A stretch of DNA of 64,000 nt from Rhodococcus gordoniae (GTDB lineage: Bacteria > Actinomycetota > Actinomycetes > Mycobacteriales > Mycobacteriaceae): the NCBI RefSeq assembly GCF_001646655.1, contig NZ_LPZN01000006.1:108167-172166 (forward strand), given 5' to 3'. Below the pieces are notes generated by a model, which saw only the letters and a program-made list of their open reading frames with translations, did not search any database and was not told where the DNA came from. A program made the position numbers and the translations under genes. Below are positions 44,897-54,317 of the stretch, one piece after another (position 1 is the stretch's first letter; each line of letters opens with the position of its first letter).

Positions 44897-45904
44897 TCAC
44901 ACGCTCACCGGCTCGAGGGATCGGCGGAACGTACGGCGATAGGCCTGCGGCGTCGTCTGGCGCAACCGCAGGAAATGCCGACGCAACACCGCTGCGGTGC
45001 CGAACCCGACGCGGTCGGCCACCACGTCGACGGGCAGGTCGGTCTCCTCGAGAAGCCGCTGAGCGGCCAGGACCCGCTGGTCGCGGAGCCAGCGCGCGGG
45101 GGTGACCCCGACCTCGGCGACGAACCGCCGCGCGAACGTGCGCGCCGACATGTGCGCCTTCTGTGCCAACGCGGCCACCGGGAGTTCCCGGTCGAGGTGC
45201 TCGCTCATCCAGTCGAGCAGAGGCGCGAGCGACTCGTCCTTGCATTCGGGCAGCGGCATCGCGACGTACTGGGCCTGCCCACCGTCGCGATGCGGCGGCA
45301 CGACCATGCGCCGGGCGATCGTGTTGGCGACCTGCGCCCCCTGCACGGTGCGCACGATGTGCAGGCACAGGTCGATGCCGGCCGCGGTGCCTGCGGCGGT
45401 GAGGACGGGATGGTCGTCGACGTAGAGCACGTCCCGGTCCACTTGCGCCGTCGGATACATCCGGGCGAGGCGATCGGCGTGCATCCAGTGGGTCGTGCAG
45501 CGGCGCCCGTCGAGCAGTCCCGCCGCGCCGAGGACGAACGCGCCGGTGCACATGCTCGCCACGCGCGCACCCCGGTCGACGGCGGCGCGCAGCTTCGCAC
45601 ACAGCGGTTCGAGGCGCTCTTCGTCGAGACCGATGCCTTCGCTGTCCACCGCGGGCAGCAGGATCAGGTCGGCGTCGTCGAGCAGATCGAGCATGTGGGG
45701 CACGTCGATGGTGTAGCCGAAGCGGGTGCGCACGGGCTCGGTGCTCGCGGCGACGAGGTGGAAGTCGTAGGTGGGCAGGCCGTCGTCGGAGCGGTCGAAT
45801 CCGAACACCTCGCACGCCACGCCGAGCTCGAACGTCTCGACGTAGGGGAGGAGGGGAACGACCACCTTCTCGAGCCGGCCGCTGATTCGCGGTGTTCCGG
45901 ACAC
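44897..45904 (-). CDS. GlxA-family AraC-type transcriptional regulator
   Basis: Regulator of 335 residues with an N-terminal DJ-1/PfpI-like sensing domain (VVPLLPYVETFELGVACEVF, then ASMCTGAFVLGAAGLLDGRR with the nucleophile-elbow cysteine in C-T-G-A) and two C-terminal AraC helix-turn-helix units (PVAALAQKAHMSARTFARRF and LPVDVVADRVGFGTAAVLRR). The GTG at 45904 follows a CACACT -10-like element by 7 bases, so it is probably leaderless. An inverted repeat upstream at 45927-45961 is the likely binding site. It is divergent from a 39-residue membrane peptide gene. Inducer unknown. Confidence 0.92.
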   Translation of the reverse strand: MSGTPRISGRLEKVVVPLLPYVETFELGVACEVFGFDRSDDGLPTYDFHLVAASTEPVRTRFGYTIDVPHMLDLLDDADLILLPAVDSEGIGLDEERLEPLCAKLRAAVDRGARVASMCTGAFVLGAAGLLDGRRCTTHWMHADRLARMYPTAQVDRDVLYVDDHPVLTAAGTAAGIDLCLHIVRTVQGAQVANTIARRMVVPPHRDGGQAQYVAMPLPECKDESLAPLLDWMSEHLDRELPVAALAQKAHMSARTFARRFVAEVGVTPARWLRDQRVLAAQRLLEETDLPVDVVADRVGFGTAAVLRRHFLRLRQTTPQAYRRTFRRSLEPVSV

Positions 45905-45926
45905 GGCAACGAGTGTGACAGTGCGG

Positions 45927-45961
45927 TGGCAGAAAATCGAGGTTTCCTGACGATTCTGCCA
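45927..45961. promoter_or_regulatory. Probable operator of the GlxA-type regulator
   Basis: TGGCAGAA (45927-45934) and its exact complement TTCTGCCA (45954-45961), centre-to-centre 27 bases, between the divergent regulator and the small membrane peptide gene. Each arm is also flanked by a GACAG-type sequence. Spacing of about 2.5 helical turns suits an AraC-type dimer. Confidence 0.5.
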
Positions 45962-45997
45962 CTGTCGGGCCGGGTCCCGACGCAGCAGACTCGACGC

Positions 45998-46117
45998 ATG
46001 ATCCTGCTGGTCCTCGTACTCCTGGCGATCTTCCTCCTCCTCGACGTGCTCGCGCTCACCGAACGCACGCCCGACACCCATCGGGAAGTGACGCAGTTCG
46101 GCGACTATCGCTTCTGA
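45998..46117 (+). CDS. 39-residue single-pass membrane peptide
   Basis: Very small gene. The product starts with a strongly hydrophobic helix (MILLVLVLLAIFLLLDVLAL) and ends in a polar segment, TERTPDTHREVTQFGDYRF. A CAGACT -10-like element ends 6 bases before the ATG, so its mRNA may be leaderless. It shares the upstream region and the inverted repeat at 45927-45961 with the divergent GlxA-type regulator and may be its target. Codon third positions are GC-rich. No family is known to me; small subunit or regulator of a membrane protein is the usual role of such peptides. Confidence 0.55.
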   Translation: MILLVLVLLAIFLLLDVLALTERTPDTHREVTQFGDYRF

Positions 46118-46133
46118 ACCATCTGCTCACCGC

Positions 46134-46652
46134 TCAGGTGAGCAACCATTCCCGCTTGGCGTCGCCGTCCCAGCGCCGCACTCCCGCGCTCGAACCGGTC
46201 GGTTGCCGTTCCGGGCTCTGCACCGCCACGATCGCCGTCCCGACCCGTGCGGCCGGCACTCTCCGCGCCAGGGTGACGTGCGGTGTCCACTCACCCGGAC
46301 GGATGTGCGCCGGGATCCCCGGACACCCCGAGAGCGCCTCGAACACCCGCGCCTGGAGTTCGAGCAGTTCGATCGACGGCACGACCGCGCGGGCGAGCGT
46401 CGCGTACCGGCCGCCGAAGATCACCACACCACCGAGTCGGAGCGTGATCCGCCGGACCCTGATCGCGGCCCGCACCGCATCCTCGAGTTCGGGCGGCACG
46501 GCGTGGGCGACGAACAGCGTGACGTGCGGACGGTTGGATTCGGAACGGACGCGCGCCTGACTGTGCAGGCCCGCATCGAGCAGCCGGATCCACTCGTCGC
46601 GCACCGCCGCGTCGAGCGAGGTGTCGAGGAGGAGTTCCACCGACTGGACCAC
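46134..46652 (-). CDS. 2H phosphoesterase (2'-5' RNA ligase family)
   Basis: Protein of 172 residues with the two signature motifs of the 2H superfamily: NRPHVTLFVAH near residues 42-52 and EWTPHVTLARRV near 127-138 (H-x-T-x in each). Members hydrolyse cyclic phosphates or RNA 2',3'-cyclic ends. The GTG at 46652 is chosen because the region upstream is the divergent promoter of the dehydrogenase gene; a longer reading overlaps that gene. No signal peptide. It ends 16 bases after the convergent membrane peptide gene. Confidence 0.85.
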   Translation of the reverse strand: MVQSVELLLDTSLDAAVRDEWIRLLDAGLHSQARVRSESNRPHVTLFVAHAVPPELEDAVRAAIRVRRITLRLGGVVIFGGRYATLARAVVPSIELLELQARVFEALSGCPGIPAHIRPGEWTPHVTLARRVPAARVGTAIVAVQSPERQPTGSSAGVRRWDGDAKREWLLT

Positions 46653-46671
46653 GGTAGGCAATGATGACGGG

Positions 46672-47757
46672 GTGACCGACGACACCGCAATGCTCCACCG
46701 CCACCGCATCGGACTTCTCGAGGGCGACGGCATAGGCCTCGAGATCGTGCCGGCGACCCGCACGGTCGTCGACACCGCCGTCGCGGCGGCCGGGGTCGCT
46801 ATCGACTGGGTGCCGTTGCCGGTGGGTGCCACCGCGATCGACACCCACGGCAGTCCCCTGCCGCAGGTGACCCTCGACACCCTCGCCGAGCTCGACGCGT
46901 GGATCCTCGGCCCGCACGACAATGCCTCCTACCCACCCGAGTTCCGGGGTCAGCTCACCCCGGGCGGACGGATCCGCAAACACTTCGACCTGTACGCGAA
47001 CATCCGGCCCGCCTCCGCGTTGCCCGGGGTGCCGTCGGTCTCGCCGAGGATGGATCTCGTCGTCGTCCGGGAGAACACCGAGGGCTTCTACGCCGACCGC
47101 AACATGGCCGTCGGCAGCGGCGAGTTCATGCCCACCCCCGACATCGCCCTCGCGGTCGGGGTGATCACGCGCGCTGCCTGTGAACGCATCGCGCACACCG
47201 CCTTCGACCTCGCGTCGCGTCGCCGCAAGCGCGTCACCATCGTGCACAAGGCGAACGTGCTCTCCCTCACGACCGGCCTGTTCCGGGACGTGTGCCAGGA
47301 GGTGGGGCGTCTCTACCCGAGCGTCACCGTCGACGACCAGCACGTCGACGCGATGGCCGCGCTGCTCGTGCGCCGCGGCGCGGAGTTCGACGTCATCGTG
47401 ACGGAGAACATGTTCGGCGACATCCTGTCGGACCTCGCGGCCGAACTGTCCGGCTCGCTCGGCACCGCGGCGTCGATCAACGCATCGCGCACGAAGGCCA
47501 TGGCGCAGGCCGCGCACGGCGCGGCACCGGACATCGCCGGGCAGGGCCGTGCCAATCCGATCGCGCTGATCCTGTCCGCCGCCATGCTTCTCGACCGTCT
47601 CGGTGCCCGAGCGGACATCGAGTTCTCCGCCGCCGCCCGCAACATCGAGGACGCGGTACGCGCGACGGTCGCGGCGGGTGTCGCCACCGCCGATCTCGGT
47701 GGCACCGCCTCGACGGACGAGTTCACCGCCGCCGTCGTCGCTCGCCTCGAGGCCTGA
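46672..47757 (+). CDS. Isocitrate/isopropylmalate dehydrogenase family enzyme
   Basis: NAD(P)-dependent beta-decarboxylating dehydrogenase of 361 residues. Seen: the N-terminal GLLEGDGIGLEIVPATR, substrate loop VVRENTEGFYADRNMAVG near residue 128, VTIVHKANVLSLTTGLFRDV with the catalytic lysine near 193, the metal-binding aspartates in VDDQHVDAMAALL and ENMFGDILSDLAAELSGSLG. Family members act on isocitrate, 3-isopropylmalate, tartrate or D-malate; this one is not clearly any of them, so no symbol is given. The GTG at 46672 is used; ATG at 46690 is an alternative. It is followed closely by an amino acid ABC operon. Confidence 0.85.
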   Translation: MTDDTAMLHRHRIGLLEGDGIGLEIVPATRTVVDTAVAAAGVAIDWVPLPVGATAIDTHGSPLPQVTLDTLAELDAWILGPHDNASYPPEFRGQLTPGGRIRKHFDLYANIRPASALPGVPSVSPRMDLVVVRENTEGFYADRNMAVGSGEFMPTPDIALAVGVITRAACERIAHTAFDLASRRRKRVTIVHKANVLSLTTGLFRDVCQEVGRLYPSVTVDDQHVDAMAALLVRRGAEFDVIVTENMFGDILSDLAAELSGSLGTAASINASRTKAMAQAAHGAAPDIAGQGRANPIALILSAAMLLDRLGARADIEFSAAARNIEDAVRATVAAGVATADLGGTASTDEFTAAVVARLEA

Positions 47758-47804
47758 GCTTCGGTTTGCGTTCGCCCCCCTCCCGGGTTGGATACTGTTC
47801 GACT

Positions 47805-48737
47805 GTGAAACGAGCAGTGCACACCCGCCGCGCGACCTCGTGGGTGCGTGGTCGCGCCCGGACCCTGAGCAGGCTGGCGGGGGGAGTGGCGGTGCTCGCC
47901 CTCGCGACCGGGTGCGTGGTGAACACCGAATCGACCGTCCCGCCCGGCGACCGGATCGGCGTCGAGAAGGTCGACGCCATCGCGAGCCGACTGCCACCAG
48001 ACGTCGCCGACGGCGGAACCCTCGAGGTCGGGGTGAACGTGCCCTACGCCCCCAACGAGTTCAAGGACGACGACGGAACCATCGTCGGTTTCGGCGTCGA
48101 GCTCGTCCAGGCCGTCGGCGACGTCCTCGGTCTCGAGGCGGTGTTCAACGAAGCGGACTTCGACCGGATCATCCCGGCCGTCCAGGCCGGCACGTTCGAG
48201 ATGGGCTCGTCGTCGTTCACCGACACGAAGGAACGCGAGGAATCGGTCGACTTCGTCACCTACTACAGCGCCGGGGTGCGGTGGGCGCAGCGCACCGGCG
48301 AATCCGTCGACCCCGACGACGCGTGCGGACTGCGGGTGGCGGTGCAGACCACCACGATCGAGGACCTCGAAGAGGTCCCGGCCAAGAGCGAGGAGTGTGT
48401 CGCCCGCGGGCTGCCGCCCATCGACAAGGTCAAGTACGACAGCCAGGACGAGGCCGCCAACGCCCTGATCCTCGGCCGGGTGGACGCACTGTCCGCCGAC
48501 TCGCCGGTCACGGCGTACGTCGTCTCCCGCAGCGAGGGACGGCTCGAACCGGCCGGTGAGGTCTTCGACGCCGCGCCCTACGGATTCGTCGTCGCCAAGG
48601 GCTCGCCGTTCGGTCCCGTACTGCAGCAGGCGGTGCAGTATCTCATCGACTCCGGTGCGTACGGCGAGATCACCGCGCGCTGGGGCATGGAGGACGGCGC
48701 GATCACCACGTCGCAGATCAACGGCGCGACGAGCTGA
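47805..48737 (+). CDS. Polar amino acid ABC binding lipoprotein
   Basis: Solute receptor of the GlnH/FliY family, 310 residues. Signal peptide with lipobox ALATGC near residue 35, mature domain [20 protein letters not shown] with [20 protein letters not shown] and [27 protein letters not shown] element ends 8 bases before the GTG, so the mRNA is likely leaderless. It is the first gene of a three-gene importer; permease starts 11 bases downstream. The ligand may be glutamate, glutamine or a related amino acid. A broken frame extending upstream into the dehydrogenase gene is not used. Confidence 0.9.
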   Translation: MKRAVHTRRATSWVRGRARTLSRLAGGVAVLALATGCVVNTESTVPPGDRIGVEKVDAIASRLPPDVADGGTLEVGVNVPYAPNEFKDDDGTIVGFGVELVQAVGDVLGLEAVFNEADFDRIIPAVQAGTFEMGSSSFTDTKEREESVDFVTYYSAGVRWAQRTGESVDPDDACGLRVAVQTTTIEDLEEVPAKSEECVARGLPPIDKVKYDSQDEAANALILGRVDALSADSPVTAYVVSRSEGRLEPAGEVFDAAPYGFVVAKGSPFGPVLQQAVQYLIDSGAYGEITARWGMEDGAITTSQINGATS

Positions 48738-48748
48738 GAAAGGGAACC

Positions 48749-49731
48749 ATGAGCGAGTCCACGTCCGCGAGAACCGCGGAACAGCGACCGGACGAACCGG
48801 AGCCGATACGCGCAGTACCCCTGCGTCATCCCGGACGATGGATCTCCGGCGCGATCGTCCTGATCGCACTCGGGTTGTTCGTCTGGGGAGCGGCCACCAA
48901 CGAGGCCTACCGCTGGGACATCTACGCCCGGTACCTGTTCGATGCCCGTATCACCGCGGCCGCGTGGAAGACCGTGCAGCTGACGGTGCTGGCGATGCTC
49001 ATCGCCGTGTTCCTCGGCGTGGTGCTCGCGGTGATGCGCCTGTCCCCGAATCCCGTCCTGCGTTCCGTCGCATGGCTGTACCTGTGGGTCTTCCGCGGAA
49101 CCCCCGTGTACGTGCAACTCGTGCTGTGGGGGCTGTTCCCGTCGATCTACAAGCAGATCGACCTCGGAATCCCGTTCGTCCACCAGTTCGTCCACATCGA
49201 CGTGCAGGGCCTGAACGCGGCGTTCCTGTTCGCCGTGATCGGCTTGGCGCTCAACGAAGCGGCGTACATGGCGGAGATCGTGCGCGCCGGCATCACTTCC
49301 GTGCCCGAAGGACAGCTCGAGGCGTCCACCGCGCTCGGCATGTCGTGGTCGCAGACGATCCGCCGCACCGTCCTCCCGCAGGCGATGCGGGTGATCATCC
49401 CGCCCACCGGCAACGAGCTGATCAGCATGCTCAAGACCACGTCGCTGGTCGCCGCCGTGCCGTACAGCCTCGAGCTGTACGGTCGCGCCCGCGACATCTC
49501 GGGCGCGAACTTCCAGCCGATCCCACTGCTGCTCGTCGCCGCGACCTGGTACCTGGCGATCACCAGCCTGCTCATGATCGGCCAGTACTACCTCGAACGG
49601 CACTACTCGAAGGGTCTGACCCGGCAGCTCACCGCCCGTCAGCTGCAGGCACTCGCCGACGCACAGAACGCACCGGTCACCGAGGCCGGCAAGCCGACGC
49701 CGAAGCCCGGCGCACCGGGGGAGGAACGCAT

Positions 49732-49735
<4 letters not shown>
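48749..49735 (+). CDS. Polar amino acid ABC permease
   Basis: Permease of the HisMQ/GlnP family, 328 residues. After an N-terminal helix (about residues 32-52) comes the transport core with [39 protein letters not shown] near 110, and the ATPase-docking loop [20 protein letters not shown] near 190. The conserved R-G-T-P motif is intact. AAAGGGAACC precedes the ATG. The stop overlaps the ATPase start (ATGA). The C-terminal 35 residues are hydrophilic and proline-rich, an extension seen in actinobacteria. Confidence 0.93.
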
Positions 49736-50505
<770 letters not shown>

Positions 50506-50544
50506 ACGCCGGACCCTGAACCCGGCGGGGGTCGGGAGCCGGGA

Positions 50545-51453
50545 TCAGGCGGGTTTGCGGCTGCAGAAGATGGCGGTGCCCGGGAAGATCGATCCGCGCA
50601 GCGGGCTCCACTGCCCCCACTCGCGATCGAGATGCTCGGGCCACTCGGGTTCGACGATGTCGTAGACCTCGAGCCCGGCGGCGACGAGTTCGCGCACCCG
50701 GTCGCCCACCGTGCGGTGGTGCTCGGCGTAGGTCGCGCGACCCGTCGGGTCGACCTCCACGTAAGGGGTCCGGTCGAAATAGGGGAACATCGCGACGAGG
50801 CCCTGTTCGCCGGGGTCGTCGGGGAAGATCCACCGCATCGGGTGGTTCACGGAGAACACCCATCGTCCGCCGGGGCGCAGCACCCGCGCGACCTCGCGCA
50901 TCACCCGGGCGGAATCGGCGACGAAGGGCACCCCGCCGAAGGCCGAACACACGATGTCGAAGCTCGCATCGGCGAACGGCAGGTTCTCGGCGCCGGCCTG
51001 TACGAGCGGAACCGCCCGGCCGGAGGCGGCCGTCGCCGTGCGTCCGCGCTGCAGCATCCCCATGGAGATGTCCAGTCCGACCGCGCGGGCGCCCTGTCCC
51101 GCCAGCCAGCGGGCGCACGGGGCCGAACCGCATCCGAGTTCGAGGACGTCGCGTCCGGAGACCGGGCCGAGCAACTGCACATCGGCCTCGTGCAGACCCT
51201 CCGGGCACCACACGAACTCGCCGTCGGCCGAATCCGCGCCGAGGAAATCGCCGTGGGTGCGGTGGTAGTCCTCGGCGTCGGCGTCCCACCACACCCGGTT
51301 CGCGCGCTCGCTCTCGAGGGAGCCGAGGCGGGTGCGGGTGGGCCGGGTCTCGCCGAGGACGGTCTGCGCGTTCGCGTGCCGCGCGGTCTCGTCGTCGGTC
51401 CCGTCCGAGTCGCCGGACGAGTCTGGAGAAAGGGGGTTCACGGAGCCCGACAT
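50545..51453 (-). CDS. SAM-dependent methyltransferase
   Basis: Class I methyltransferase of 302 residues, UbiE/Methyltransf_11 type. The SAM site is VLELGCGSAPCARWLAGQGA near residues 100-119, followed by GLDISMGMLQRG, LPFADASFDIVCSAFGGVPF and VLRPGGRWVFSVNHPMRWIF. The N-terminal 40 residues are polar. A TAGGCT -10 element ends exactly 7 bases before the ATG (minus strand), so the mRNA is probably leaderless. It is divergent from rpsA. The acceptor substrate is unknown; a related protein lies in the same rpsA neighbourhood in other actinobacteria as far as I recall. Confidence 0.9.
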   Translation of the reverse strand: MSGSVNPLSPDSSGDSDGTDDETARHANAQTVLGETRPTRTRLGSLESERANRVWWDADAEDYHRTHGDFLGADSADGEFVWCPEGLHEADVQLLGPVSGRDVLELGCGSAPCARWLAGQGARAVGLDISMGMLQRGRTATAASGRAVPLVQAGAENLPFADASFDIVCSAFGGVPFVADSARVMREVARVLRPGGRWVFSVNHPMRWIFPDDPGEQGLVAMFPYFDRTPYVEVDPTGRATYAEHHRTVGDRVRELVAAGLEVYDIVEPEWPEHLDREWGQWSPLRGSIFPGTAIFCSRKPA

Positions 51454-51497
51454 GTGCGTGAGCCTAACGGGTCGGCAGGACGGGCCACGATATCGGT

Positions 51498-51527
51498 TTG
51501 CCCGGGTCCCCTCGAGGCGCGTAGCCT
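51498..51527 (+). promoter_or_regulatory. rpsA promoter and leader
   Basis: -35 TTGCCC (51498-51503), 18-base spacer, -10 TAGCCT (51522-51527). The predicted leader of about 135-140 bases before rpsA is unusual in this window, where many mRNAs look leaderless, and is long enough for S1 autoregulation, as known for rpsA in enterobacteria. Confidence 0.5.
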
Positions 51528-51672
51528 GGTGATCGCGAGTGTCCGCAGTTCGGCTCCACGGCCGAGCGGGGAACTCGCCGTGACTCACACATCGCCGTAT
51601 CGCAGTGGGTGTTTCACGTGCCCGACCGAATTTCACCAACCGACTATCAACCCGTCCGGAGCAACTCAACAC

Positions 51673-53133
51673 ATGGCCTCCACCACCGTCACCTCGCCGC
51701 AGGTAGCCGTCAACGACATCGGCTCTGCCGAGGATTTCCTCGCCGCCATCGATGCCACGATCAAGTACTTCAACGATGGCGACATCGTCGAGGGCACCAT
51801 CGTCAAGGTCGATCGCGACGAGGTGCTGCTCGACATCGGTTACAAGACCGAAGGCGTCATCCCGTCCCGCGAGCTCTCCATCAAGCACGATGTCGACCCC
51901 AACGAGGTCGTGTCGGTGGGCGATGAGGTCGAGGCACTTGTTCTCACCAAGGAGGACAAGGAAGGCCGTCTGATCCTGTCCAAGAAGCGTGCGCAGTACG
52001 AGCGCGCCTGGGGCACGATCGAGGAGCTCAAGGAGAAGGACGAGGCCGTCAAGGGCACCGTCATCGAGGTCGTCAAGGGCGGCCTGATCCTCGACATCGG
52101 CCTGCGCGGCTTCCTGCCCGCCTCGCTCGTCGAGATGCGTCGCGTCCGCGACCTCCAGCCGTACGTCGGCAAGGAGATCGAGGCCAAGATCATCGAGCTC
52201 GACAAGAACCGCAACAACGTGGTCCTGTCGCGCCGCGCATGGCTCGAGCAGACCCAGTCCGAGGTCCGCAGCGAGTTCCTGCACCAGCTCCAGAAGGGCC
52301 AGGTCCGCAAGGGCGTCGTGTCCTCCATCGTCAACTTCGGCGCCTTCGTCGATCTCGGCGGTGTCGACGGCCTCGTGCACGTCTCCGAGCTGTCCTGGAA
52401 GCACATCGACCACCCGTCCGAGGTCGTCGAGGTCGGCACCGAGGTCACCGTCGAGGTTCTCGACGTCGATCTCGATCGCGAGCGCGTCTCCCTGTCGCTC
52501 AAGGCCACGCAGGAAGATCCGTGGCGTCAGTTCGCCCGCACCCATGCGATCGGTCAGATCGTGCCGGGCAAGGTCACCAAGCTCGTTCCGTTCGGCGCGT
52601 TCGTCCGCGTCGAGGAGGGCATCGAGGGCCTCGTCCACATCTCCGAGCTGGCCGAGCGCCACGTCGAGGTCCCGGACCAGGTCGTCGCGGTCGGCGACGA
52701 CGCGATGGTCAAGGTCATCGACATCGACCTCGAGCGTCGTCGTATCTCGCTGTCGCTGAAGCAGGCGAACGAGGACTACACCGCCGAGTTCGACCCGTCG
52801 AAGTACGGCATGGCCGACAGCTACGACGAGCAGGGCAACTACATCTTCCCCGAAGGCTTCGATCCCGAGACCAACGAATGGCTCGAGGGCTACGAGAAGC
52901 AGCGTGAGGAGTGGGAGTCCCGCTACGCGGAGGCCGAGCGTCGCCACAAGATGCACACCGCTCAGATCGAGAAGATGGCTGCCGACGAGGCTGCCGAAGC
53001 TGCGGCCGGCGTGTCCGGTGGCAACTACTCGTCCGAGTCGGGTGCCGAGGCTGCTCCGGAGACCACCGGCGGATCGCTCGCGAGCGACGCCCAGCTCGCC
53101 GCTCTGCGCGAGAAGCTGTCGGGCAACGCCTGA
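51673..53133 (+). CDS. rpsA: 30S ribosomal protein S1
   Basis: RNA-binding ribosomal protein of 486 residues with four S1 motifs, at about residues 36-105, 122-190, 208-277 and 294-363. Each shows the G-x-V/I-x-x-V-x-x-G/F core, for example GDIVEGTIVKVDRDEVLLDI and KGVVSSIVNFGAFVDLGGVD. This four-domain form plus a glutamate- and alanine-rich tail (EEWESRYAEAERRHK onward) is standard for actinobacteria, unlike the six-domain E. coli protein. The ATG at 51673 follows CCGGAGC. Codon use is highly biased, fitting strong expression. Two strong hairpins follow. Confidence 0.97.
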   Translation: MASTTVTSPQVAVNDIGSAEDFLAAIDATIKYFNDGDIVEGTIVKVDRDEVLLDIGYKTEGVIPSRELSIKHDVDPNEVVSVGDEVEALVLTKEDKEGRLILSKKRAQYERAWGTIEELKEKDEAVKGTVIEVVKGGLILDIGLRGFLPASLVEMRRVRDLQPYVGKEIEAKIIELDKNRNNVVLSRRAWLEQTQSEVRSEFLHQLQKGQVRKGVVSSIVNFGAFVDLGGVDGLVHVSELSWKHIDHPSEVVEVGTEVTVEVLDVDLDRERVSLSLKATQEDPWRQFARTHAIGQIVPGKVTKLVPFGAFVRVEEGIEGLVHISELAERHVEVPDQVVAVGDDAMVKVIDIDLERRRISLSLKQANEDYTAEFDPSKYGMADSYDEQGNYIFPEGFDPETNEWLEGYEKQREEWESRYAEAERRHKMHTAQIEKMAADEAAEAAAGVSGGNYSSESGAEAAPETTGGSLASDAQLAALREKLSGNA

Positions 53134-53146
53134 CATATCGTTCCCA

Positions 53147-53182
53147 CGGACGGCCCCGCACCTTTCGGTGCGGGGCCGTCCG
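53147..53182 (+). terminator. rpsA terminator
   Basis: Perfect 16-bp stem (CGGACGGCCCCGCACC and its complement) with a TTTC loop, 13 bases after the rpsA stop. Confidence 0.85.
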
Positions 53183-53249
53183 CGTTCCGGGGAAGCGCTT
53201 CCTCCCGCCTCGCGCTCGTTTCGGAGCAACGGCTCCGGGACCACGACGA

Positions 53250-53282
53250 GACCGGCCCCTTCCGAAACGGAAAGGGCCGGTC
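53250..53282. terminator. Second hairpin, rpsA and small convergent gene
   Basis: 15-bp stem with one mismatch (GACCGGCCCCTTCCG against CGGAAAGGGCCGGTC), 3-base loop, 42 bases before the stop of the minus-strand gene at 53325. It may end transcription from both sides. Confidence 0.65.
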
Positions 53283-53324
53283 TTCGTATGTCGTCGGCAG
53301 CAGGTGCTCAGCTCGGGGGCGAGT

Positions 53325-53537
53325 TCACCCCACGGCGGGAGTGGCCCACTGTGCGGGCAGGGCCGTCGCGCGCTTGCGCATCGCGGCGTGGCTGTGGCGC
53401 GCGTTCGTCAGCAGCGCGGTGAACCAGTTCCGCCGGTGCTCGGCGAGGGCGGCAGCGACCTCGGGGATGAGGATGCAGTGAACCCCGTTTTCCATGCCGA
53501 GGCGATGCCGACCTGTGGTGGAGGTGGAGGATCGCAT
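53325..53537 (-). CDS. 70-residue hypothetical protein
   Basis: Small unrecognised gene. The ATG at 53537 has GAGAAGG six bases upstream. After a polar N terminus (MRSSTSTTGRHRLGMENGVH) the product has a short amphipathic core, CILIPEVAAALAEHRRNWFT, then a basic histidine- and arginine-rich end. Third codon positions are almost all G or C, supporting coding. It lies in the otherwise gene-poor stretch between rpsA and coaE. No function can be proposed. Confidence 0.55.
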   Translation of the reverse strand: MRSSTSTTGRHRLGMENGVHCILIPEVAAALAEHRRNWFTALLTNARHSHAAMRKRATALPAQWATPAVG

Positions 53538-54028
53538 GGCCTGCCTTCTCGAATGCTCCGGACGAGCCGGGAGGGACGCTTCGCACCGACGATATCGGAC
53601 AGTCCCGCAAATTCTGCGCATTTACCCCAGGTCGGAGGGGGTGTGTCCGGTCGTCGAGCGGTGTTGCGACCGCCCCGTGACCCCACCGTGATCGGGGTGT
53701 GATCCCGGGAGCCCGGGCACCGTGGTCCTCGCCGCCTACGCCCACTCGATCCCCACCTGCGCCGGATCTCGGCGGATGCTCGGACGGGAATCCGAACCCG
53801 CCCGGTCACGCCCCGGGGATCCCCTACGGCGCACCTCATGTCGACATGCACTTCTCCACGACGGGCGCCGACCACGGAGTCGGCCCGGCCGCAACGGATT
53901 CCGTGGAGCGCGCGGCGCGACTTCCCGGTCCGCACTCCGTTCCGGAGGGTTGCATTCCGTCTCCGGGTTCGCCGCTCGAGAACACCGCCCCGGTCGTGGG
54001 GATGCACTGAGCGGACGCGGAGGACCAC
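53538..54028. other. Gene-poor stretch between rpsA and coaE
   Basis: About 490 bases without a convincing gene. Several frames stay open because of high GC, but none has both a ribosome site and normal codon bias. Palindromic CCGATATCG-type sequence near 53592-53600 and AT-richer DNA at 53605-53625 may be the promoter of the 70-residue gene. The right part (53840-54028) may be decayed coding DNA continuing into the broken gene that follows. Confidence 0.4.
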
Positions 54029-54300
54029 GTGATTCCCGGATCGTTCGAATTCACCGAGGTGCTGTCGACGGCTCGTGGGACGGGGAGTTCATCGTCATCG
54101 AGCCGATGATGACCCGAGAATCGCCGGCGGCGAAGCCGTCCCTGCGGGAGGTCGTGGCGCAGCCCGCGTCCGGCCGGCCCCTACCCGACGCTGTACACCG
54201 TCGTCTTCGACGAGGAGACGGACGAATATGTCGTCTCGCCGTCGGGGCCGACGATGCGCGAAGCGTCGCAGGGACCGCGAAGATGCCTCGACGGCGTGGT
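54029..54300 (+). pseudogene. Frameshifted gene upstream of coaE
   Basis: Protein-like sequence is spread over three frames. GTG at 54029, with GGAGG five bases upstream, reads VIPGSFEFTEVLSTA then hits a stop. A second frame gives DGSWDGEFIVIEPMMTRESP and PSLREVVAQPASGRP. A third gives PYPTLYTVVFDEETDEYVVS and PSGPTMREA. Joined, these would form a coherent protein of about 85-90 residues with alternating beta strands. Either it is a pseudogene with two frameshifts or the sequence has errors in GC-rich runs. Family unknown. Confidence 0.4.
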
Positions 54301-54317
54301 GATGCGAGACTGGCAGC

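Noticed and set aside
47292..47804. Fusion of the amino acid binding protein to upstream sequence
   Set aside because: The extension lies inside the dehydrogenase gene out of frame; GTG at 47805 opens a proper lipoprotein signal.
53408..54028. Minus-strand 206-codon frame between rpsA and coaE
   Set aside because: Arginine- and glycine-rich without structure; overlaps the better-supported 70-residue gene in another frame.
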